Below, one piece after another: positions 8,283 to 15,732 of a DNA stretch of 32,554 nt. Position 1 is the first letter of the stretch, and each line of letters starts with the position of its first letter. The stretch is from an uncultured Collinsella sp. Lineage in GTDB: Bacteria > Actinomycetota > Coriobacteriia > Coriobacteriales > Coriobacteriaceae. Below the pieces are notes generated by a model. That model worked only from the letters and a program-made list of their open reading frames with translations, had not been told where the DNA came from and searched no databases. The stretch is taken from the NCBI GenBank assembly GCA_900756725.1, contig CAAELJ010000043.1:1-32554 (forward strand), written 5' to 3'. Position numbers and translations under genes: made by a program.

Positions 8283-9465
8283 CGAGAAGCGCCTCCACTC
8301 CGGGAAGGGCCTTACCCTCGACGAGCTCCATGGAAGCGCCACCGCCGGTGGAGATCCAGCTCATCTTGTCGGCCAGGTTAAACTTATTGACGGCTGCGAC
8401 GGAATCGCCACCACCGATGATCGAGGTGCAATCAGCCTCGGCAACAGCCTCGGCGATAGCCTGGGTGCCATGAGCGAAGTTGTCGAACTCGAAGACGCCC
8501 ATGGGGCCGTTCCAGAACACGGTCTTGGCGCCCTTGACGGCCTCGGCGTAGAGCTCCTCGGTCTTGGGGCCGATGTCCATACCCTCACGGTCGTCGGGGA
8601 TAGCGTCGGAAGCGACAACCTCGGGGACAGCGTCCTCGCCAAAGTGATCGGCAACGCGGTTGTCGATGGGGAGCAGGATCTTGACACCCTTCTCCTCGGC
8701 CTTCTTGAGCATCTCGCCGGCGCGCTCGACCCAGTCCTCTTCCTTGAGGGACTGACCGACGGACAGGCCCTGAGCCAGGAAGAAGGTGTAGGCCATGCCG
8801 CCACCGATGATCAGGGTGTCAGCGGAGTCGATGAGGTGATCGAGAACGCCGATCTTGGAAGAAACCTTGGAACCGCCGACGATAGCGACGAAGGGGCGCT
8901 CGGGCTCGGCGAAGATGCCGGTCAGCGTGTCGACCTCCTTCTCGAGCAGGAAGCCAGCGACTGCAGGCAGGTAAGCGGCGGGGCCCACGACGGAACCCTG
9001 GGCGCGGTGAGCGGTGCCGAAGGCATCGAGAACGAAGACGTCACCATAGGAAGCGAGCTTCTTGGCGATCTCGGGATCGTTCTTCTTCTCACGCTTGTCG
9101 AAACGGACGTTCTCGAGAACGAGGACCTTGCCCGGCTCGACGGCGGCGACAGCCTCAGCAGCCTTCTCGCCGTAGGTGTCGGCGACAAAGGCAACGTCGA
9201 GACCAGAGAGCTCAGCGAGCTTCTTAGCGACAGGCTCAAGGGAGAGCTCGGGCTGGAAGCCGGTACCCTCGGGACGGCCGAGGTGGCTCATGAGGATGAC
9301 GCGAGCGTTGTGCTCAACGAGGTAGTTGATGGTGGGCAGGGCAGCCTTGATGCGGGTGGTGTCGCCAACGACGCCATCCTTGATAGGCACGTTGAAGTCA
9401 ACGCGGACGAGAACGCGCTTGCCGTCGACATCGATGTCGCGGACGGTCTTCTTGGTAAAGGCCAT
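8275..9465 (-). CDS. pgk: Phosphoglycerate kinase
   Basis: The 396-residue product starting MAFTKKTVRDIDVDGKRVLV has the PGK signature RVLVRVDFNVPI, the substrate loop SHLGRPEG, the hinge region AIVGGSKVSSKIGVLDHL, and the nucleotide-binding C-terminal half with IGGGDSVAAVNKF and TGGGASMELVEGK. It produces ATP from 1,3-bisphosphoglycerate. ATG 9465 is preferred over an upstream in-frame codon because it gives the family N-terminus and has a GAAAGG sequence upstream. Downstream it overlaps tpiA by 8 nt. Upstream lies the gapA terminator-like hairpin (9527-9566), so pgk is read either by read-through from gapA or from a promoter in the 60-nt gap that I cannot identify. Confidence 0.97.
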   Translation of the reverse strand: MAFTKKTVRDIDVDGKRVLVRVDFNVPIKDGVVGDTTRIKAALPTINYLVEHNARVILMSHLGRPEGTGFQPELSLEPVAKKLAELSGLDVAFVADTYGEKAAEAVAAVEPGKVLVLENVRFDKREKKNDPEIAKKLASYGDVFVLDAFGTAHRAQGSVVGPAAYLPAVAGFLLEKEVDTLTGIFAEPERPFVAIVGGSKVSSKIGVLDHLIDSADTLIIGGGMAYTFFLAQGLSVGQSLKEEDWVERAGEMLKKAEEKGVKILLPIDNRVADHFGEDAVPEVVASDAIPDDREGMDIGPKTEELYAEAVKGAKTVFWNGPMGVFEFDNFAHGTQAIAEAVAEADCTSIIGGGDSVAAVNKFNLADKMSWISTGGGASMELVEGKALPGVEALLDA

Positions 9466-9526
9466 GTTTGCTTCTACCTTTCGTACGTGTCTGCCTCCCA
9501 TTACGGCAGACGATTTCCTATAAAAA

Positions 9527-9566
9527 GGGCGCGACCCTAGGGTGTAAGCCCTATGAGGCCGCGCCC
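9527..9566 (-). terminator. Terminator-like hairpin between gapA and pgk
   Basis: Arms GGGCGCGACC (9527-9536) and GGCCGCGCCC (9557-9566) pair at 9 of 10 positions, and the intervening 20 nt hold a second inverted repeat (CCCTAGGG / CCCTAT). On the minus strand the stem is followed by TTTTTATAGG, as in an intrinsic terminator. It lies 40 nt past the gapA stop and would make gapA levels higher than those of pgk-tpiA-gpmI. Confidence 0.8.
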
Positions 9567-9605
9567 TTCTTTAGACGCTCAACGAGCTATTCGCTAAAAG
9601 CTAAA

Positions 9606-10631
9606 TTAAGCAACGAACTTCTCGAAGTACTTGATGGTGCGGACCATCTGAGAGGTGTAGGAGTTCTCGTTGTCGTACCAAGAGGTGACCTGAACGAGGG
9701 TCTGGCCGTTGCCGAGATCAGAGCACATGGTCTGAGTGGCGTCGAAGATGGAGCCGTGGGTCTCGCCGACGATGTCGCGGGAGACGATCTGGTCCTCGTT
9801 GTAAGCGAAGGTATCGGGGATGGTCTCGGCGTAGGCCTTCATGGCAGCGTTGACCTCGTCGACGGTGACCTTCTTGTCAACGACGGCGTAGAGGTTGGTC
9901 AGCGAGCCGGTCGGCGTCGGGACGCGCTGGGCGGCACCGATGAGCTTGCCGTTGAGCTCGGGGAGAACCAGGCCGATGGCCTTGGCAGCGCCCGTGGTGT
10001 TCGGGACGATGTTCTCGGAGCAGGCGCGGGAGCGACGGAAGTTGCCCTTGCGCTGCGGGCCGTCGAGCGGCATCTGGTCGCCGGTGAAGGCGTGGATGGT
10101 GGTCATGATGCCGGAGACGATGGGAGCGAAGTCGTTCAGACCCTTGGCCATCGGGGCGAGGCAGTTGGTGGTGCAGGAAGCAGCGGAGATGATGTTGTCC
10201 TCAGCGGTCAGCGTCTCATGGTTGACGTTGTACACGATGGTGGGCAGATCGCTGCCGGCCGGAGCGGAGATGACGACCTTCTTGGCGCCAGCGTTGATGT
10301 GGGCCTGAGCCTTAGCCTTGCTGGTGTAGAAGCCGGTGCACTCGAGAACGACGTCGACGTCGAGGTCGCCCCAAGGCAGGTTGTTGGCGTCGGCCTCCTT
10401 GTAGATCTTGATCTCCTTGCCGTCAACGGTGATGGAATCCTCGCCAGCGACGACCTCGTGATCGCGAGCATAGTTGCCCTGCGTGGAGTCGTACTTCAGC
10501 AGGTAAGCGAGCATATCGGGAGAGGTGAGGTCGTTGATAGCGACGATCTCGGAGCCCTCATGACCGAACATCTGGCGGAAGGCCAGACGACCGATGCGAC
10601 CGAAGCCGTTAATAGCAACCTTTACTGCCAT
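9606..10631 (-). CDS. gapA: Glyceraldehyde-3-phosphate dehydrogenase (type I)
   Basis: The ATG at 10631 (MAVKVAINGFGRIGR) has a GAAAGGAGA ribosome binding site; an upstream in-frame codon would add 34 residues without homology. The 341-residue enzyme has the Rossmann motif NGFGRIGR (8-15), NDL near 33-35, in which the acidic residue usually indicates NAD preference, and the catalytic SAASCTTNC with C153. The inorganic-phosphate loop HAFTGDQ and the C-terminal SWYDNE motif are also present. It oxidises glyceraldehyde-3-phosphate to 1,3-bisphosphoglycerate. It sits between whiA and pgk; a 193-nt upstream gap with an A/T-rich stretch and a palindrome probably contains its own promoter. Confidence 0.97.
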   Translation of the reverse strand: MAVKVAINGFGRIGRLAFRQMFGHEGSEIVAINDLTSPDMLAYLLKYDSTQGNYARDHEVVAGEDSITVDGKEIKIYKEADANNLPWGDLDVDVVLECTGFYTSKAKAQAHINAGAKKVVISAPAGSDLPTIVYNVNHETLTAEDNIISAASCTTNCLAPMAKGLNDFAPIVSGIMTTIHAFTGDQMPLDGPQRKGNFRRSRACSENIVPNTTGAAKAIGLVLPELNGKLIGAAQRVPTPTGSLTNLYAVVDKKVTVDEVNAAMKAYAETIPDTFAYNEDQIVSRDIVGETHGSIFDATQTMCSDLGNGQTLVQVTSWYDNENSYTSQMVRTIKYFEKFVA

Positions 10632-10763
10632 TGTGTCTCCTTTCGTAAGGCCCCCGCAAGCTACAGCGCCTGCCGTTGAGGCCCACAAACTAACCACTCG
10701 CCTAATATACCTTTTTTTTGGCTTGAATTTCACGAGAATGCTCGAAATTGAAAATCAAATTTG

Positions 10764-10781
10764 CGTTAAAACGCTTTAACG
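10764..10781. promoter_or_regulatory. Palindrome upstream of gapA (possible operator)
   Basis: CGTTAAA (10764-10770) and TTTAACG (10775-10781) form an 18-bp inverted repeat with a 4-nt spacer. Related half-sites (GTTAAAC near 10794-10800 and GCGTTAAAC near 10818-10826) occur on its upstream side. A TATATT box at about 10702-10707 (minus strand) between this palindrome and gapA is a plausible -10 element, without a convincing -35. Together this looks like a regulated gapA promoter; the regulator is unknown. Confidence 0.4.
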
Positions 10782-10824
10782 TATAAAACAGCAGTTAAAC
10801 CACCATAAAAGCTATTGCGTTAAA

Positions 10825-11754
10825 CTACCCGCTTGCTTCAATGAGCTTTTCAAGGCGCAAAACACGGTGATACAAGGCCGACTTCGACAAAGGAGGGTCG
10901 GCCATTTCCCCCAAATCTCGCAGTGAGAGATCGGGGTAACGCTCGCGTAAGTCACAAAAAACTGCCAGAGCGTCCGGCAGCGTTTCGCGCAAACCGCGCC
11001 GATCAAGCTCATCGATGAGCGCAAGCTGATGTTGGGCGGCACCGGCACTTCTGGTCTGGTTGGCAAGCTCTGCGTTCACGCGACGATTCACGTCGTTCTT
11101 CACCAGCTTAACCGCGCGGGCCTCTTCAATCTCGGCAACGCTGCGCTTGGCGCCAATCAGCTGTAACAGACGTTTAATCTCCTCGGCACTCTTGATGTAC
11201 ACGGCATACGAGCCGCGACGCGCATTGACGCGGGCGTGAACTCCAATCTGCTCCAGAAGGTCGCAAAGTCCCTTTGCATACTCCTCGCCCTGAACCGCGA
11301 TCTCCAAATGAAAATCGCCACGCGGGTCGGCAACAAAGCCTCCGGCAATCAGCGCACCGCGAATATAGGCGAGCCTGCAGCAAGGACGGGCGACGATGTG
11401 GCGCGGCACACCCGCGACGAGCCCTCCCCTACGGTCGAGAATGCCCAGCAGCACCAGAGCCTTATCCAAATCGGGCTGATCGGGCAAGGTGATGAGATAG
11501 TTTCGTACCTTGTGCAGGACCGACTTACGAACCGTGAATTCGGTCTTGAGCTTAAGGATACGATGCGTCAGCGCAATCATCGTGCGCGCCACAGCACCCG
11601 TCTCGGTCGCGACCGTCAAGCGGTACCGTCCCGAGCCCGCCAGCGAAAGCGTGCCGCTCACACGCGTTAGCGCAGCAAGCGTCGACAAATCGCAGTATTC
11701 GCATTCTGGTTCGCAGCGCGCAAGCTCGTCACGCACCTCAGCGGTAAACGACAT
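10825..11754 (-). CDS. whiA: DNA-binding protein WhiA
   Basis: The 309-residue protein has the two-part WhiA layout: an N-terminal half related to LAGLIDADG homing endonucleases but degenerate (YIRGALIAGGFVADPRGDFHLEI, quoted in part as RGALIAGGFVADP), and a C-terminal helix-turn-helix region (LRDLGEMADPPLSKSALYHR). WhiA is a conserved Gram-positive regulator of sporulation in Streptomyces and of division or chromosome segregation elsewhere. The ATG lies 6 nt after the rapZ stop. In most genomes yvcK lies between rapZ and whiA; here there is no room for it. The WhiA regulon cannot be inferred from the window. Confidence 0.95.
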   Translation of the reverse strand: MSFTAEVRDELARCEPECEYCDLSTLAALTRVSGTLSLAGSGRYRLTVATETGAVARTMIALTHRILKLKTEFTVRKSVLHKVRNYLITLPDQPDLDKALVLLGILDRRGGLVAGVPRHIVARPCCRLAYIRGALIAGGFVADPRGDFHLEIAVQGEEYAKGLCDLLEQIGVHARVNARRGSYAVYIKSAEEIKRLLQLIGAKRSVAEIEEARAVKLVKNDVNRRVNAELANQTRSAGAAQHQLALIDELDRRGLRETLPDALAVFCDLRERYPDLSLRDLGEMADPPLSKSALYHRVLRLEKLIEASG

Positions 11755-11760
11755 GTAAAC

Positions 11761-12681
11761 CTATGCCTTCGTGTTGGCACGCGACAGGTCACGATGGGAG
11801 ATGCTCACATGATACTGAGCACCCTCCAGGTAGCGGGCCGTGGCCTCGGCAATGGCGACGCTACGGTGCTGTCCGCCCGTGCAGCCGATGGCAATGGAAA
11901 GCTGCGGCTTGCCCTCTGCGATATAACCCGGCATGACCGTATCGAGCAGCTGCGTCCAGGCCTTCCAAAACTCCTGGGTCTTGGGGTGGTCCAAGACAAA
12001 ATCGGAGACCTTCTTATCGAGACCGGTCATGGTGCGCATCTCGGGATCGTAGAAAGGATTGGGCAAGAAGCGAACATCGATCATGATGTCCGCCTCGACG
12101 GGCATGCCGTGCTTAAAACCAAACGAGAACACGTGGACATCCATAAGCTGCTGGTCGGACAGCTCGGAAAAAGCCATGCGCAGCTTGTTGCGCAAGGCAG
12201 AAGTGCGCAAGCGGCTCGTGTCGATAATCATATCGGCTCGATCACGAACGCCCTGCAGCTGCAGACGTTCACGCTGAATAGCGTCGGCCGTGGTCTCCCC
12301 CGGCTTTGCAATGGGATGGCGGCGACGATTTTCGCTATACCGGCGAATCAGCACCTCGTCAGACGCCTCGAGAAACACAATGTCGCAGCTCATCTCGCGC
12401 TCTTCCAGTGCGGCAACAGCATCGAGCAGTTCATCGAACAAGCCCTGGCTACGCAGGTCGCAGGTAACGGCAAGGTGCCTGCCCACGCCCGTATTGATGC
12501 CAACGAGCTCTGCAAGCTGGGCAATCAGGCGTGGGGGCAGGTTGTCGATACAAAAATAGCCCATGTCCTCAAACACATGCATGGCTTGCGTTCGGCCCGA
12601 GCCGGACATTCCGGTGATGATAACGATATCGGGGATACGCTCCGAGCGCTCCGCCGCATCCATGGCATCTCCCTTTTGCAT
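11761..12681 (-). CDS. rapZ: RapZ/YvcJ-family nucleotide-binding protein
   Basis: The 306-residue protein has a P-loop GMSGSGRT near residues 24-31, the IDNLPPRL motif, a Walker-B-like VFLEASDEVLIRRY, and the C-terminal RapZ domain with FKHGMPVEADIMIDVRFLPN (about 195-214) and IAIGCTGGQHRSV. In Enterobacteria RapZ binds GlcN6P and controls glmS through small RNAs; in Gram-positives (YvcJ) it hydrolyses nucleotides and the target is unclear. The start at 12681 follows an AGGAGG site at good spacing; a second in-frame ATG at 12663 also has a fair site. It immediately follows the nan operon and a terminator-like hairpin (12700-12728). Confidence 0.94.
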   Translation of the reverse strand: MQKGDAMDAAERSERIPDIVIITGMSGSGRTQAMHVFEDMGYFCIDNLPPRLIAQLAELVGINTGVGRHLAVTCDLRSQGLFDELLDAVAALEEREMSCDIVFLEASDEVLIRRYSENRRRHPIAKPGETTADAIQRERLQLQGVRDRADMIIDTSRLRTSALRNKLRMAFSELSDQQLMDVHVFSFGFKHGMPVEADIMIDVRFLPNPFYDPEMRTMTGLDKKVSDFVLDHPKTQEFWKAWTQLLDTVMPGYIAEGKPQLSIAIGCTGGQHRSVAIAEATARYLEGAQYHVSISHRDLSRANTKA

Positions 12682-12699
12682 GTGTGCCTCCTAAAATAA

Positions 12700-12728
12700 G
12701 CGCGGGACCCGGCCAGCGGATCCCGCGC
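12700..12728 (-). terminator. Hairpin with U-rich tail between nanE and rapZ (terminator or attenuator)
   Basis: A perfect 8-bp GC stem GCGCGGGA / TCCCGCGC encloses a 13-nt loop and is followed on the minus strand by TTATTTT, then directly by the rapZ AGGAGG site. It probably ends the sat-nan transcript. Because it abuts the rapZ ribosome binding site, any rapZ transcript starting upstream of it (a TATACT box lies at 12752-12747, without a good -35) must pass through it. Confidence 0.65.
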
Positions 12729-12779
12729 GATCAATTGCCTTTATTGAGTATACCGCCCCAAGCGGATACGAGGCCCGTC

Positions 12780-13466
12780 TTACGCCTCAAGCGCAGCCTT
12801 GAACCAACTTGTAATACTCGTAGGGTGCGTAATGGCGGTGCCGACGACAACGGCCCACGCGCCGGCGTCGATTGCAGCGCGAGCCTCTTCGGGCGTATGT
12901 ACGCGACCCTCGCAAATGATGGGAAGGCCGGGGAATTCCTCGGTCGCCTGACGCAGGAGCGGCAGGTCGGGACCATCGGCCATGGTGCAGTCGATGGCGG
13001 CGACGCCGTGAGAAAGCGTGGTGGATACCAGGTCAAAGCCCATATCAACAGCACGGCGAATGTCCTCGATGGTGGCACAGTCGGCCATCAGGAGCACACC
13101 CTCCTCATGCAGCGGGCGGAAAGTATCCTCGACCGTCTTACCATCGGGGCGCGGACGATCGGTGGCGTCGATCGCCACGATATCGGCACCGGCAGCAACG
13201 CAGGCGCGAGCGTGACGCAGCGTCGGCGTGATGTAAACGCCCTCGTGCCCATCCTTCCACAGGCCGATAACAGGAACCTCACAGCGGCCCTTAATGGCGG
13301 CAATGTCGGCAAGGCCCTGGCAGCGAATGGCGGCGGCGCCGCCAAGCTCGCAAGCACGGGACATTTGAGCCATGGTCTCGGGTGTGCGAAGCGGCTCGCC
13401 CATATACGCCTGAACGCTCACGACGAGCTTACCCTTCAGGGACTGGATCAAAGGATCGACGGTCAT
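12780..13466 (-). CDS. nanE: N-acetylmannosamine-6-phosphate 2-epimerase
   Basis: The 228-residue TIM-barrel enzyme converts ManNAc-6-P to GlcNAc-6-P, the last dedicated step of sialic acid use. Motifs match NanE: AIRCQGLADIAAIK, the catalytic-Lys strand VIGLWKDGH (K71), IVAIDATDRPRPDG, and ICEGRVHTPE with a conserved Glu (E186). The start at 13466 (MTVDPLIQ) is chosen for its GAAAGG site; an upstream in-frame ATG lies inside the large palindrome at 13492-13589 and adds residues unlike the family. It is the last gene of the operon, behind nanK and nanA. Confidence 0.93.
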   Translation of the reverse strand: MTVDPLIQSLKGKLVVSVQAYMGEPLRTPETMAQMSRACELGGAAAIRCQGLADIAAIKGRCEVPVIGLWKDGHEGVYITPTLRHARACVAAGADIVAIDATDRPRPDGKTVEDTFRPLHEEGVLLMADCATIEDIRRAVDMGFDLVSTTLSHGVAAIDCTMADGPDLPLLRQATEEFPGLPIICEGRVHTPEEARAAIDAGAWAVVVGTAITHPTSITSWFKAALEA

Positions 13467-13491
13467 GTTCGACTCAACCTTTCTCAAAACA

Positions 13492-13589
13492 GCCTTCTGA
13501 GACACCGCACCTTGACGTTCAAACCGTCGCTCGCGTACCGAAGTACGCTTCGCTCCTCTTTCACGTCAATCTGCGGCACCTCAGAAGGC
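13492..13589 (-). repeat. 98-nt imperfect palindrome between nanK and nanE
   Basis: The two 49-nt halves match at 31 positions without gaps, in blocks: outer GCCTTCTGAG / CTCAGAAGGC (10 bp), CCGCA / TGCGG (5 bp), TTGACGT / ACGTCAA (7 bp), and inner GCGTAC / GTACGC (6 bp). Read as minus-strand RNA, the innermost stem is closed by a C(UUCG)G tetraloop, an unusually stable loop. It fills almost all of the 140-nt gap between the nanK stop and the nanE start. It may be a REP-like repeat or an mRNA stability/processing element; no second copy was noticed in the window. Confidence 0.8.
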
Positions 13590-13606
13590 GCACTTGGTAG
13601 TTATAT

Positions 13607-14572
13607 TTACTTCAACGACGCAAGAAGGTGTTCGGCAGCACCGATGAGCGGCGCGTCGCCCTCCAGAGAGCCGATGAGAATCGGCGTGTCCTGAAGCGGG
13701 TCGAGCGCCTGGCTGGCATAGCCCTCGTGCACCGAGTCCTTCCACGTCTGTGAACGCCAATCGGGACCTTGGTGAATCACGCCGCCCGAAAGCACGATGA
13801 CCTCAGGGTCCAGGATGTTAGCGAGCGAGCCCAGGCTGGCGCCCAGCGCAAAGCCGGCGTCATGAATGACCTCGGTCGCCTTTGTGTCGCCTGCGCGGCA
13901 CAGGTCGTTCACGTCACGGCCGACCGAAGGACGGCTGGGGTCGACGCGGCCAAAACGCTCATCGTACATGCGCCCGATTGATGTTCCGGAAGCAACCGAC
14001 TCCAGATGGCCGGAACGCCCGCAGGCGCAGGGAATGCCAGCGGCAGCCGAGCACTCGATGTGGCCCATATGGCCGGCAGCACCATGGAAGCCCTGCATCA
14101 CGCGGCCGTTCTCGACATATGCGCCACCGATGCCCGTACCGATGCCCAAACACAAGACGGAGAACTTGCCCTTGCCGACGCCCCAGTGGGCCTCGCCCAG
14201 AGCATGAGCCTGCACGTCGCCTACAACGGCAACGGGAAGGCCGAGGTCCTCGCGCAGACGCGGCCCCAACTGAACGCCGGACCAGCCGGGCATAATCTCA
14301 TTGGCATACGCGATGGCGCCCGTCTTGGGGTCGACGACACCGGCAGCGCCGATGCCAACTCCGAGGACCTCGACATCGGGATTTGCTTCAAGGGCTGCCT
14401 TGATAGACGCCTCGATGCGCTGGAAGACCGCTTCGCCACCCTCCTGGGCCTCGGTGGGAACCTCAGCCTCAAAAACGGGATGGGGCACACCGCCGTCAGC
14501 CGGGTACTCCATGATGGCAGTCGCGATCTTAGTTCCGCCGATATCGACAGAGCAGACGTACTTGTTCTCCAT
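13607..14572 (-). CDS. nanK: ROK-family N-acetylmannosamine kinase
   Basis: The 321-residue sugar kinase has the phosphate-1 motif VDIGGTKIATA at about 9-19, the catalytic-Asp region VVGDVQAHALGEAHWG (D119), and the ROK zinc region GHMGHIE...PCACGRSGHLE at about 167-191. In most ROK kinases the zinc ligands are one His and three Cys (CxCGxxGC); here the third Cys is His189. Position between nanA and nanE makes ManNAc the likely substrate, but a glucokinase-like activity cannot be excluded by sequence. ATG 14572 has an AAGGAG site; a longer reading frame upstream lacks one. Large hairpins lie on both sides within the operon. Confidence 0.85.
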   Translation of the reverse strand: MENKYVCSVDIGGTKIATAIMEYPADGGVPHPVFEAEVPTEAQEGGEAVFQRIEASIKAALEANPDVEVLGVGIGAAGVVDPKTGAIAYANEIMPGWSGVQLGPRLREDLGLPVAVVGDVQAHALGEAHWGVGKGKFSVLCLGIGTGIGGAYVENGRVMQGFHGAAGHMGHIECSAAAGIPCACGRSGHLESVASGTSIGRMYDERFGRVDPSRPSVGRDVNDLCRAGDTKATEVIHDAGFALGASLGSLANILDPEVIVLSGGVIHQGPDWRSQTWKDSVHEGYASQALDPLQDTPILIGSLEGDAPLIGAAEHLLASLK

Positions 14573-14671
14573 GTCGTTCTCCTTCGGAGACAAAACAACT
14601 ACAGGAAATGCGCCGTCAGGCTAGCCGTCACAGCGCGGTAAAGGTTTTCCAGGTGCCCGAGATCGCCGAGA

Positions 14672-14713
14672 AACCGTGCGGCCATTGGCCTAATGGGTCA
14701 TGGCCGCACGGTT
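14672..14713 (-). terminator. 14-bp perfect hairpin between nanA and nanK
   Basis: AACCGTGCGGCCAT (14672-14685) pairs perfectly with ATGGCCGCACGGTT (14700-14713) around a 14-nt loop. It lies 30 nt after the nanA stop in a 171-nt gap. The minus-strand tail is TTTCTCGG, too short a U-run for a strong terminator, so an attenuator or a 3'-protecting structure for the upstream message is more likely. Confidence 0.65.
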
Positions 14714-14743
14714 GAACGGCGAGGTCGGGTGCCTGGGAAAGCT

Positions 14744-15664
14744 TTAAAGGAGACCGTTGTCCTGGAGGACCTTGCGAATCGCCTCGACGTTCTCACCGGT
14801 CATGGCCTTCACCGGGCGCGGCATGGTCGGGCTGTCGAAGATGCCCATGAGGTTCATAGCGGTCTTGAAGGCGCCGACGCCACCGGCATAGCCCTGGACG
14901 CCCGAGGTGACATCCCAGATGTGCGAAATCTCATTGAGGCGATCCTGCTCGGCCTTGACGGTAGCCCAGTCACCAGCCTGAGCGGCCTTCCACTGACGAA
15001 CGTAGCCCTCGGGCTCAACGTTGGCGAGGCCCGGAACGGAACCGTCGGCGCCACCGAGATAGGCACCGTCGACGACGACCTCATGGCCGGTAAGGATGCT
15101 CATCGGATGGCCGTTCTTCTCGTTCTCCTGAATGAGGTAGCGGAACGAGATGTCATCGCCCGAGGAATCCTTGACGCCAGCCAGGACGCCCTCGGCGCCG
15201 AGCTTAGCAAGGAGCTTCCAGGGGAGCTTGGTGTGGACGCACACGGGGATGTCGTAGGCGAAGATGGGCAGGTCGAGTTCCTCGTGAAGGATGCGGAAGT
15301 GCTCCTCGACCTCGGTCATGCCCTGCAGGGCATAGAACGGGCAGGTGGCGACGAGCGCATCGGCGCCCAGCTCCTGAGCGACCTTGCCGTGCTCGATCAT
15401 GCGCTCGGTCTCGGTGTCGATGATGCCGACCAGAACGGGAACGCGGTGGTCGACGATACGGACGGCCTCTGCGACAATCTGGCGACGGCGCTCGTCGGTG
15501 GAGAAGACGACCTCGCCCGAGGAGCCCAGGAAAAACAGGCCATCGACGCCGGCATCGATCATGCGGTTGATGCTGCGCTCAAAGGAGGCAACGTCGAGCT
15601 GGTGGTCTTCGGTATCGGGAACAACGACGGGAGGGATAACGCCGGTGAATTTCTGAGTTGCCAC
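14744..15664 (-). CDS. nanA: N-acetylneuraminate lyase (DHDPS/NAL family)
   Basis: A GTG start at 15664 with AAGGAG six nt upstream gives 306 residues. With this start the catalytic Tyr (YDIP) is residue 137 and the Schiff-base Lys (GVKDSSGD) is residue 165, the same numbers as in E. coli NanA, which supports the choice. The carboxylate-binding loop reads GSSGE (48-51 region), fitting the NAL branch rather than the GTTGE of most dihydrodipicolinate synthases. The enzyme would split sialic acid into pyruvate and ManNAc. Context (nanK, nanE, SatABCD-type importer) supports this; a related aldolase with another keto-acid substrate is the alternative. Confidence 0.85.
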   Translation of the reverse strand: MATQKFTGVIPPVVVPDTEDHQLDVASFERSINRMIDAGVDGLFFLGSSGEVVFSTDERRRQIVAEAVRIVDHRVPVLVGIIDTETERMIEHGKVAQELGADALVATCPFYALQGMTEVEEHFRILHEELDLPIFAYDIPVCVHTKLPWKLLAKLGAEGVLAGVKDSSGDDISFRYLIQENEKNGHPMSILTGHEVVVDGAYLGGADGSVPGLANVEPEGYVRQWKAAQAGDWATVKAEQDRLNEISHIWDVTSGVQGYAGGVGAFKTAMNLMGIFDSPTMPRPVKAMTGENVEAIRKVLQDNGLL

Positions 15665-15732
15665 AAGAATCTCCTTAGTTGTCTGGCGGGCAGCCCTATG
15701 CCGCCCACTCTTGTTGGCGGTGTCCAGGCCGT

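Noticed and set aside
10632..10733. N-terminal extension of gapA by 34 residues
   Set aside because: It covers the ribosome binding site and the promoter-like region and has no GAPDH homology.
13467..13505. N-terminal extension of nanE starting at 13505
   Set aside because: It would start inside the long palindrome and add residues absent from NanE proteins; the ATG at 13466 has a better ribosome binding site.
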